DNA of 64,000 nucleotides from the NCBI GenBank assembly GCA_022702705.1, contig CM040426.1, positions 75,351,306-75,415,305 on the forward strand, written 5' to 3'. The stretch is from Papilionanthe hookeriana x Papilionanthe teres. Lineage: Eukaryota > Streptophyta > Magnoliopsida > Asparagales > Orchidaceae. Position numbers and translations under genes: made by a program. Positions 55,201-64,000 of the stretch are shown piece by piece (position 1 is the first letter of the stretch; every line of letters starts with the position of its first letter). A model generated the notes under the pieces. It was not told the origin of the DNA. It did not search any database and saw only the letters and a list, made by a program, of their open reading frames with translations.

Positions 55201-58200
55201 CTCCCAAGACATAATACTCTTATTGATCTTATCAATAAGACTATAAAAAAGATGAACTTTTCTTCTACCTTTATCAAGATTGAAGCCAAGATAAGTAATA
55301 TGCAAAACCCCTTTAATACACTTAGTATAGTCTTGTACTCAATTTTTTTTCGTAGTAGAAATCCATTTAGAGCAATAGAAACTGCATTTAGTTGAATTAA
55401 ATACCATAGTGGAAGCATCTTGTAAATGACTTTGATAGATCTCTTATTAGCATTAGAGAAAATCATCAAATCATCAGCATAAGCAAGATGAGAAATCCCA
55501 AAATTACCCTTGATAGCATAATACAGACTGAGATAATTAGAGAACATCATGTTGAGATATCTAGATAAGTAGTCAAAAGCCATAATAAAAATACCAGGAG
55601 AAGGAGGGTCTTCGTGCTTGATCCCCCTAGAATACTTGAAGAAACCACATTTATTACAATTTATCAATGCATAATAGTAATTATTCTCAAGAATTCTCTT
55701 GATAAGAAGATAAGAAGCCTGATTATAATCTCTGGCCTTGAAAACCTTCAGAATGAAATCCCATCTGCTAGTATCATAGGTTTTTTTAATATCAATTTTA
55801 AAAATAATATTACCATTTCTACATGTTTTATCGAGCTCCAAAAACAAGGCCAGGGGTTTACCAAAGAGGAAGCATCTTGTTAATGATTAAGACCATCTCA
55901 TAATCTTTTGATAGACCTCTTATTAGCATTAGAGAAAATCAAGCTCCAAAAATGCATTTATTTGAATTAAACATCAAATCTGAAACATCTTATATTTGAT
56001 TAAGACCATCCCATAATCTTTTGATAGACCTCCTATCAGCATTAGAGAAGATCACGAAATCATCAACATAATCAAGATGTGAAATCCTAAAATTACCCTT
56101 AATAGCATAATACATACTGGGATAATTAGAGAAAATCCTGTTGAGATATCTAGATAAGTAATCAAGTCATAATAAAGATAATATGAGAAAGATGGTCTCT
56201 CTGCTTGACCCCCCTAGAAGACTTGAAGAAACCACCTTTATTACCATTTATTAATACAAAATATTAATTATTCTCAAGAATTCTATTGAAAAGAAGACAA
56301 GAAGCCTGATTAAAATCTTTGGCGTTGAAATCCTCCAGAATGAAATCCCACCTGATAGTATCATCGACTTTTTTAATATCCATTTTAAAAATAATATTAC
56401 CATTTCTACACTTTTTATCAAGCTCCAAAACCTACTCTTGGGCAATCAGAGCATTCTCTACAATAGATCTGCCTTTGATAAAAGCAGATTGTTCCTTATA
56501 AATCAAAATATTGAGATGATCTTGAAACATGTTAACCACAATTTTAGAAATAATCTTAGAAACCACAGTATTAAGTCTTATAAGTTTGAAACTATCTAAA
56601 TGTAAAACATTCTTGTTCTTAGGAATAAGAACCAAATTTGAAGCTTTAAAATATTTAAGAAGATCCCTTCATTTGAAAAAATCCTGAACACATAAAATAT
56701 TATCATTACCAACAATCTCCCAACATGTTTTATAAAAAGCAGAAGTATAACCATCAGGATCAGCCGACTTATTACTCTTAATAGAGAAAAGAGCATTTTT
56801 AATCTCATTATGATTATGAATGACAATAAGATCCGTCCCAACAAAAATATTGACCTCTTCAGCAAAGAGATCCTTATCAATAACCATCAGAAAACTATCA
56901 TCACAGTTAAAAAGATTAGTATAAGAATGGAACCCATGAGCTCCAATAAGATCTAAAGAATGTGGGATGTTGCCACTATCTTTGCTTCATGTTGTGAATA
57001 CAATTAAGCATTCTTCTGTTTTTGATAATAAGCAGTATTTTTATCACTATCCACAAAGGAACGATCAACCGTTTTTTACATAAACCGTCGTCTTCTTCTC
57101 CTCAGGTTCGACGACGAGCTGTTGGAAACCCTATTCGGCTACGTCCCCACCAACCACACTCGCCGGCCCTCCGCCACCTCTACTGCAAGCTCCACCACCA
57201 TCTCCTGTCCGAGTCCCGCACAAATACGCCTTCTCGACCCCCGCAAATCACAAAACACGGCCATCATCCTCCGCACACTCGCTGTCAGCCGCCATGACAT
57301 CCTCGACGCTTTGATCGACGGCCATGGCCTCGATAACGATACACTCGAGAAGCTCTCCCGTATCTCCCTCACCAAGGACGAAGAAACCCTAATCCTCTCA
57401 TTTTCCGGCGACCCCTCTCACCTCGCAGACGCCGAGTCGTTCCTGTTTCACATACTTAAATCCGTACCCGCTTCTTTCCTACGAGTCTCTGCCCTCCATT
57501 TCCGCTCCTCTGTCTACGAACCTGAAATCCTCATCCTCAAAGACACTCTCAAAACCCTCGATCTCGCCTGCAAGGAGCTCCGCACACGCCCTCTCTTCCT
57601 CAAGCTGCTCGAAGCTATTCTCAAAGCTGGGAACCGGATGAACGCCGGCACGGCGAGGGGAAATGCGCAGGCGTTTGATCTCATCGCTCTTCGCAAGCTC
57701 TCGGACATCAAGAGCACTGATGGAAAGACGAATCTACTTCATTTCGTGGTTGAGGAGGTCGTCCGATCGGAAGGCAAGCGTTGCGCTGCATTGAACAGGA
57801 GTCAGAGCATTCGGCAGCCGGCGGAGCAGGAAGCGCATCGGATGGCGAGGGAGGAGAGAGAGAATGAGTACATTATGCTGGGATTGCCAATCGTCGGCGA
57901 GCTCAGCACTGAGTTCGCAAATGTGAAGAAAGCGGCTGCGATCGATCACGACGCTCTCGCGGGTAGCGCAGCCGCCTTGGTGGCGCGTTTGGCGGAGATC
58001 CAGAAGCTGGTGGAGAGCTGGAAGGGAGAGGAAGGAGGGTTTGTGATAGAAATGACGGTGTTCGTGAAAGCAGCGGCTGAAGAGATAGGAAATGTGAAGG
58101 ATGAGCAGAGGTTGGTAATGGAGAAAGTGAGGAGGACGACCGAGTACTATCAGCCGGGGACTTCAAAGGAAAAAGCCACGCAGCCGCTTCAGCTGTTTGT

Positions 58201-58450
58201 CATAGTGAGAGATTTCCTGGCAACGGTGGATCAGGCTTGCATTGATATTACCAGGACTCTTCAGAAGAAGAAGGCTGCCGCGAAACCGGCGGTGGAAGGA
58301 GAGACAATTCGCTCGCCGGCAGGAAAGACGTCCGAGTCCGCGTCTGGGAGAGAGAAGAGGATTACGACCAGGTTTCCAAATTTGCCGGCTCGTTTCATGT
58401 CGGATAATTCAGTATCGTCTTCTGATTCAGAGGAGGAAGATGATTTCTAA
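52283..58450 (+). CDS. Class I formin (actin nucleator), two exons
   Basis: Exons 52283-53127 and 57106-58450 join across one GT-AG intron (CCGG|GTACGT ... CTCAG|GTTCGAC) to 729 residues. Order: signal peptide (LPLTLLLLCSIFPPSLSS), short Ser/Thr-rich outer region, membrane span (~58-80, IATAVIITAVISFTLSSLLF), basic stop-transfer HRFLSKRR, proline-rich FH1 with repeated PPPPPP (~184-230) for profilin binding, then FH2 from RLIFKPLHWDKV to the C-terminal region. FH2 marks include KLLEAILKAGNRMNAG, AQAFDLIALRKLSDIKSTDG and KTNLLHFVVEEVVRSEGKR. The C-terminus is Ser/Asp/Glu-rich. Class I formins nucleate actin filaments from the plasma membrane at the cell wall interface. Nearest remembered relatives are the AtFH4/AtFH8 type; I do not assign a number. 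The intron is 3,978 bases long, mostly a LINE. Confidence 0.94.
53369..57020 (-). mobile_element. L1-type LINE in the formin intron, degenerate and internally repeated
   Basis: Antisense words in order: SIKSNKSADPDGYTSAFYKT (RT upstream region), AFIKGRSIVENALIAQE, FKIDIKKTYDTSRWDFI, SRGIKHEDPPSPGIFIMAFD, AYADDLMIFSNANKRS (the F/YADD box), SYLGF-type words, a zinc-binding RT-tail region, and an RNase H end (VIVALNLA ... IEIKMDSMRLWN ... LFIHREGNQYAN). The poly-A tail is seen as T's at 53369-53377. The RT core is duplicated: 55440-55840 recurs at 56029-56430, with a further short piece at 55890-55935. Many stops; no TSD found at the right end, which is approximate. It is in antisense to the host gene. 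Confidence 0.88.
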
Positions 58451-59912
58451 GACGAAGCAAAGGTGTTCGTCAAAATGTTTCATCCGTTTGATTGCTTCTT
58501 CAAAACAAAGATTTGGTATGTTTTTTCTTTTTCTATAATTTTTCTTAATTTGAGAGGAGATGTCATTCAGATTTTTGTACATATATTTCTTGTTTGATAT
58601 GTGAAGGCTTTCACTTTAGAAAGTTGATTTGTTATTTTGCTTTTAACTGAATTATATATGTTAAATAAGATTTATCAAATCCAATAAATTCGGATTTATC
58701 AGTGATGGAGATAGATGGCTCGATATGGAATGAATTTTTAAATCCGCCCCACAATCGGATTTAATAAATCTGGATTTATATTGTAAAAGAGAGGGACGAG
58801 AGAAAGAGAGATGAAACATTGAGATATTTTAAATTTGGTTTTTTAGATGTTTGGCCAGATTTACTCTTATGCCTAAATCGTATTAAAACTGTGCTATCAG
58901 ACACCCCATAAATATGGTTCCGCAAGTGCAAAAAATGTTTATTTATTTATTGTTGTGTTTTTGGAGATGCTTATTGTTCATCAACAATCAACTGAATAAC
59001 AACAAATTGATCAATTAGTTATTCTTATGCTTGTTGAATATCTCATTGAATGTATTGTCTAATGTTATTGCATCATATCTTTGATATAAAAATAGATTCC
59101 ATAGTATGTTATGCTAAGAAAACTGTAATGAAATTTTTTAATTTTGTCATCTTCCATACATATTTCATATTGGAATATGACTGCTGAATTCGAAAATGTC
59201 AGTGATCTCATACCACCTAGCTTCTTCTTCCTCCTCCTCATCTTCCTCATCCTCTCTTATTTCTTCCATTTTCTTAGGTGAGCAGCACCTACTTCTTCCT
59301 TTAAGATTCTAATCCTGTATATAGGGAGCAAAATGAGGAGGGTTAATTAATTTGGGAAAGCAAATGTATTCAAGTCAATAAGTCTCATATTTTTGTGACA
59401 TCATTAGCTATATCAATAGTCACAATATCATACTTCAAAATGTCCAAAGTCTTTCTCTTTGCGTAGCTATTTATGTAACATTCTTTGGGCATGACTACCA
59501 TGAACCTATAAAATAAGAGAAAACATCCTCAATAGAGGTCGGGGGGATATTTTTTCTATTCATCTTATCAACTGCTTCTCTACCTCCTCGACTCTTGTGA
59601 TATATATGCGTGCGTTGCATGATCATTAATATTTATGAATTTAACATTTTTTAAGGTATAGTGAGCAGAGAGGTGCACTGCAATGAAATGTAGTGTTAGT
59701 CTTAATAGAATGACTTATATTATTTTTATGAATAATCATAGAATAGTTTATTAATTGTCTATGAAAGTATATGATTAAATTATTGGTATTGTATAAATAG
59801 TTAAGAAGTCTTGCTTAACTGATCAATGTCAATCCAAAGTTAACAAATGTAAGGAAAATATTAAGTGAAAACCTCAAACTCCAGTTTAATTTTGGGCCTA
59901 TATCAGTTGTTT
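58451..59912. other. Formin 3' flank and intergenic DNA
   Basis: About 58670-58915 contains 'gatttatcaaatccaataaattcggattta' and CAGACACCCCATAAAT, words similar to the putative MITE at 39901-40184. Nothing else is recognised. The frame at 59065-59250 (-) is low complexity (KMRRRKKK). Confidence 0.35.
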
Positions 59913-59930
59913 AAACCACCACTAAATTCT

Positions 59931-62570
59931 TGAAAGATAGAAATATCTATGATCATGCTTTACTTGTTCAAGAATTAATCTTGGACATTGATTCTAGACA
60001 TAGAGATGGTAATGTTTTCTTTAAGATGGATATTCAAAAGGCTTTTGATACGATTTGTTGGGATTTCATTATGGATGTGCTTCATGCTATTGGCTTTAAT
60101 GATACTTTTTGTTCTTTAATTTCCAGAATTCTTAAGAATAACTATTATTCTATCCTTATTAATGGCAACAGTTATGGTTTCTTTCAAGCTTATAGGGGCA
60201 TCAAGCAAGGGGATCCTATCTCTCCCTATTTATTCATCCTTGCTTTTGATTACCTTTCTAGAAGATTAAATTGCTTATATCACAGTTTTCCTTCTTTAAA
60301 TTATAAGCATAAAGGTCATATTAGCATTTCTCATTTATGCTTTGCTGATGACTTGATTATTTTCACTAATGCTAATAAACGTTCTATAAAAAAGGTTTGG
60401 AGTGATCTTACTATTTTCCAGAATATGTCTGGGCTTTATTTTAATGTCTCTAAATGCTCCTTTTATTGTGATAAAAAGATCACTGTTGCCAAGAAGGATT
60501 GGCTTTGTACTTATACTGGTTGCAGGCATGCTTCTCTTCCTCTTTCTTATTTGGGTTTTCTGCTTAACAAGGGCAGAAATAAAACTGCTCTTTTTAATAC
60601 TTTATTTGAGAAAATCAGGACTAAAATTTTTACTTGGGAGAATTCTTTTCTTTCTTTTGGAGGTAGAGTTACTCTCCTTAAAAGTATTCTCACTTCTCTC
60701 CCCCTTTACTCTCTTCAAGTTATGAATATGCCTTCTGGCCTTATTCAGAAAATGGAAAGACTTTTTAATAAGTTTCTTTGGGATGGTAAAGGTCATTCCT
60801 CTTATCATTGGAAAAGTCTGGAATAAGTTCGTGTAGCTTCACCGATAAAGGTGGTCTTGGTTTCAGAAGTCTTAGTGACTCTATAAAGATTAATTGTATG
60901 AAGCTTTGGTATCGTTTTCGTAAAGATAATTCTCTTTGGGCTTCTTATTTCAAGGATAAATATTGTTCTCAGCTCCATCCTTTAAAGGCTGTTTATAATA
61001 AGGCTTCTTTTATTTGGAAAGCCATGCTTAGTGTTGCTAAGCAGACTGATGTTTTACTCAGTTGGGATGTAGGTAAGGGTGATTGCTCCTTTTGGTTTGA
61101 TGACTGGACTGGTTTTGGTCCTCTTTCTAATTGGTATGGGGGCCCTTATGATATTGATGTCAAAGTCAAGGACTTTTGGCAAGATAATGATTGGTGTATA
61201 GATAAGCTTTCCTCTTCTCTTAATATCATTGATGCTAATTACATTGCTAATATTCCCCTAACCAATGATAAGAAGGATGTTCCTATACCTAAAGGTAAGT
61301 TGGGTGATTCTATTTCCAAAACCTTTGCTGATAATTTTCATCAGCCTCCTGGGCTGGATCTTAGCTGGAATTGGAATAAATGGATCAAGCCTTCTATTTC
61401 TTTCTTTATTTGGCTTGTTTTCATAAAATAATTCCTACTAATGATATTATGAAGCTTAAAGGTTTACGTCTCCTATCTCGTTGCTATCTCTGTCATCTTC
61501 AAGAGGAAACTTTAGAGCATATTTTTATTAATTGTTCCTTTACCTCTTTTATTTGGAAGCAACTTTTTACTCAGCTGCATCTTCCTTTTCCCTCTAATGA
61601 TTTCAACTCCCTTACAGAAATTTTTCATTATTGGCGCAATTTGGGTAAGCATTTTTTCTTCAATGTTCCTGCTGTGGTAATCTAATTCCTTTGGATTACC
61701 AGAAATGATAGTAAACACAATAGAAAAGCTGTTTCTGTTCATCATACCTTTAGTCTTATATTGTGTTATTTGATTAAATGCTTAAATTGGATTCGATGCT
61801 CTAAATTAGCTTGCGATAGAGCTTACTGGTTTATCGGGATCTTTTAAGCATTTCTATTATCGCTCCTTCCTGCAAGCTTCATCGTTGCTGATTCTCGTGA
61901 AATAGACCAAACCTGCTCTCCCATTTATTAAACTTAATTGTGATGGTTGCTGGATGCCTACGAGTGCTAGTGTTGGGGGCATTTTTCGTGATGTTTTGGG
62001 GCTTCCCATTTATTGGTTTGCTTCTAAATCTCTTTCTTCTTCTCCTTTAGTTCGTTAAGTCGATATTGCTGTTTTTTGTTTGTATACTGCTCTTAATCGA
62101 GAATGAAAATATATTATTATCGAAACCGATTCTTTCATTGTTATGAAGTATTGTACTTTGCGGATTCCTCATCATTGGACGCTCAATTTACTTATGAAAC
62201 GCATTTTCCGGTTGGTCATGACACTTTACTATTCGTTGGATGCATGTTAAGCGAGATGGAAATAAAGCTGCTCACTGGATAGCCAAATTTGGTTTACAGC
62301 TGAACTCTCCTATCATTTCTCCTTTTATTCCTTATGATTTAATTGGTATTGTATTGTCTGATTGTGCTTAGTTTTGTTGTTGTTTTGTCTTTGGTTGGGT
62401 CGTGTGTGTGTTGTATTTTTATTCTTTTTCTGGAAAGAGATCCTTAGATTCCTCTTTTCTTGCGTGAGTTGTTTTGATTTGTGTTTAGATAGGAACTCTT
62501 TCCCAGGTTGATATTTTTTCTTTTTATGAAACGTGTAGGGAGCAATAGTCTCCTTTAACTAAAAAAAAAA
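59931..62570 (+). mobile_element. 5'-truncated L1-type LINE with perfect 18-bp TSD and poly-A
   Basis: AAACCACCACTAAATTCT occurs at 59913-59930 and 62571-62588; the element ends in a run of A's (62561-62570). It starts inside ORF2 (DRNIYDHALLVQELILDID) and keeps most of the RT palm: FFKMDIQKAFDTICWDFI, YRGIKQGDPISPYLFILAFD, LCFADDLIIFTNANKRS (FADD intact), PLSYLGFLLNKGRNK. The first frame stops at 60826; translation continues in other frames with KDKYCSQLHPLK, FWFDDWTGFGPLSNWYGG, a CYLCHLQEETLEHIFINCSF zinc-finger region near 61490, and an RNase H start (KLNCDGCWMPTSASVGGIFRD) near 61930. It is related to, and much less decayed than, the LINE in the formin intron. Confidence 0.95.
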
Positions 62571-62811
62571 AAACCACCACTAAATTCTAAAGAAACGTCA
62601 CAAATCATTTTAAATAACAGTTTACCGCCATTTATTTTGCTTATGATGGTTTAAACCGCCATTTATTTTGCTATGATGGTTTAAATTTTTTTTTTAACTT
62701 AATGCTGCTGACATAAACGTAATTTATTTCATAAAAAAAAGATATATACCTAAAAAAATTATATCATCACATGATATTCTGCGAAGCATATAAAAATTTA
62801 ATATTTTTAGT

Positions 62812-62890
62812 GGTGATATTTACATGCATATCACACAATTCTTATATATTAAGATATCTTACACTTCAGCATTTATATTTACATGCTCAC
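62812..62890. mobile_element. Foldback MITE family A, left-arm fragment
   Basis: GATATTTACATGCATATCAC, ACAATTCTTATATATTAAGA, TATCTTACACTTCAGCATTT match the family left arm. It is interrupted at its right by the hairpin MITE at 62906, which has apparently inserted into or next to it. Confidence 0.6.
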
Positions 62891-62905
62891 CGCTGACGTT
62901 TTTAA

Positions 62906-63028
62906 GAAAAATTATTCCGTCCGGAGTCCGGATGTAGAGCTGTGTCCGGACGACAACTGTGATACAGCGGAGGTCAGAGATCACAGCCGTCGTCCGGACA
63001 TCCGGACTCCGGATGGAATAATTTTTCC
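62906..63028. mobile_element. Hairpin MITE, 123 bp, with 9-bp near-perfect TSD
   Basis: The arms GAAAAATTATTCCGTCCGGA / GTCCGGATGT and TCCGGACGAC..CTGTGAT are repeated in reverse complement in the right half, leaving a loop of about 20 bases. Flanks CGTTTTTAA (62897-62905) and CATTTTTAA (63029-63037). The ends match the MITE at 4104-4294. It is CCGG- and CpG-rich compared with its surroundings. Confidence 0.8.
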
Positions 63029-63128
63029 CATTTTTAATATCATATATAAATATCAGGAGCCTATTTCATTTCGGTGAGTTTTACAAGAAGCTTTTAAAAG
63101 TAGTTCTCTCCTACGTAGTTATAGGACG

Positions 63129-63131
<3 letters not shown>

Positions 63132-63188
<57 letters not shown>
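63132..63188. repeat. (TA)n microsatellite
   Basis: An uninterrupted TA run of about 57 bases. A longer one follows at about 63373-63449, separated by a piece of MITE family A (about 63268-63370: GTGATATTAAAGATTTGAAT, TATAAAGTTTAGAAGCTAAA, TATGCAAATACATAG). Confidence 0.95.
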
Positions 63189-63192
<4 letters not shown>

Positions 63193-63369
63193 AATAACTA
63201 AATATTTATAGTTCCATTTATAATATTTTGAAGTCATAAAATTATGAAATGAAAATATATTTTTTATTTTTAAAAAATAATTAATAGTGATACTTTTGAA
63301 GTGATATTAAAGATTTGAATATTATTTTTGCAAATATAAAGTTTAGAAGCTAAATATGCAAATACATAG

Positions 63370-63372
<3 letters not shown>

Positions 63373-63449
<77 letters not shown>
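63373..63449. repeat. (TA)n microsatellite
   Basis: A TA run of about 77 bases that seems to have grown within the right arm of a MITE family A copy, directly after TATGCAAATACATAGT. Confidence 0.95.
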
Positions 63450-63451
<2 letters not shown>

Positions 63452-63479
63452 TTATGTACATCAATAATGCGCCAGCATA

Positions 63480-64000
63480 AATCTTAAAGAGATCTAGCAA
63501 TCCAGAAAGGAGATACGAGAAAAAAGAACCCACCAACATGAGATCACGAGGTTCCACTTATTCGATCGGATGTAGTCATCCATGCCAAGAAGGAGGACTT
63601 GCTGAGTAGAGAAGAACAAAAAGAACGATCCAAATCTGAGCTGATCGGACTTGCATAAACAGATCGGCACCTGAGCTAACCACCATAGAAAAGCCGAGTG
63701 AAGAAATCTGGGCTGATCGGACTTTTTAGATATTTTGATTTAAAATATCTAAAAAGTCCTCTCTCTCTCTCTCTCGGGTGTAATTTACCAATAAATCAAC
63801 ATTTCACATCCTTAGAATTCTCTTTAAAATAAAATAGAATACTTTAAATTTTATACTTGTTATTTTATTCTCATTTTAGCTGTATATAATTAAATTTAAT
63901 ATTGTTACTGCAAAATAGTCCAAAAAGAAGAGAAAAAAATGCAGCAGTTGGCCGGCGGCCACATTCCATTTGCCAACTGGAGTTAACCGTAGCAGTTTAG
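63480..64000. other. Repeat-like end of window with perfect hairpin
   Basis: GAGCTGATCGGACTTGCATA and GGGCTGATCGGACTTTTTAG repeat a 'gctgatcggactt' word, suggesting LTR-type DNA. A perfect 18-bp stem with a 5-base loop lies at 63719-63759 (arm GGACTTTTTAGATATTTT), followed by a CT run to 63776. No gene is seen. Confidence 0.4.

Noticed and set aside
57134..58166. Minus-strand frames across formin exon 2
   Set aside because: They are shadows of the FH2-coding exon.

Overview
The window is nuclear DNA of a flowering plant. It is AT-rich, its genes are split by GT-AG introns, and it holds plant-specific families (a class I formin, a chloroplast pentatricopeptide-repeat protein, a RETICULATA-related plastid envelope protein) together with dense plant transposon debris. 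I cannot name the species. Five protein-coding genes can be supported, and the four spliced ones join in frame from start to stop with the exon borders given.

Layout. 0-4.6 kb: intergenic transposon land with two kinds of MITE bounded by target-site duplications. 4.66-8.45 kb (-): ten-exon alpha/beta-hydrolase gene with three copies of a foldback MITE in its introns. 8.5-13.4 kb: promoter with three CACGTG boxes, then repeats. 13.4-13.9 kb (-): two-exon BAG-type ubiquitin-like gene lacking a BAG domain. 14-16.6 kb: repeats and microsatellites. 16.7-35.8 kb (-): eight-exon RETICULATA-related gene of 19 kb; three introns of 4-7 kb hold degenerate Ty1/copia elements, small RTE-type LINE tails and local duplications. 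36-40.9 kb: repeats, including a ~100-bp tandem array derived from the foldback MITE. 40.97-43.12 kb (+): intronless PPR gene, with a MITE in its proximal promoter and a 5'-truncated RTE LINE just downstream. 44.4-52.2 kb: intergenic repeats plus a GC-richer block of possibly organellar origin. 52.28-58.45 kb (+): two-exon class I formin whose single intron holds an antisense L1-type LINE. 58.5-64 kb: a second L1 insertion with a perfect 18-bp target-site duplication, then hairpins and long TA repeats.

The genes do not form a pathway. Two are predicted plastid proteins (RETICULATA-related, PPR), one acts on actin at a membrane (formin), one is a probable serine hydrolase and one a co-chaperone-like protein. 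The most distinctive feature is repeat biology: one foldback MITE family (about 0.2 kb, ~55-bp inverted ends) occurs as copies or fragments at about eighteen places, sits in introns of two genes, and has apparently seeded a tandem array. Four LINE insertions can be delimited by target-site duplications of 10-18 bp. I did not find a convincing new multi-gene system.
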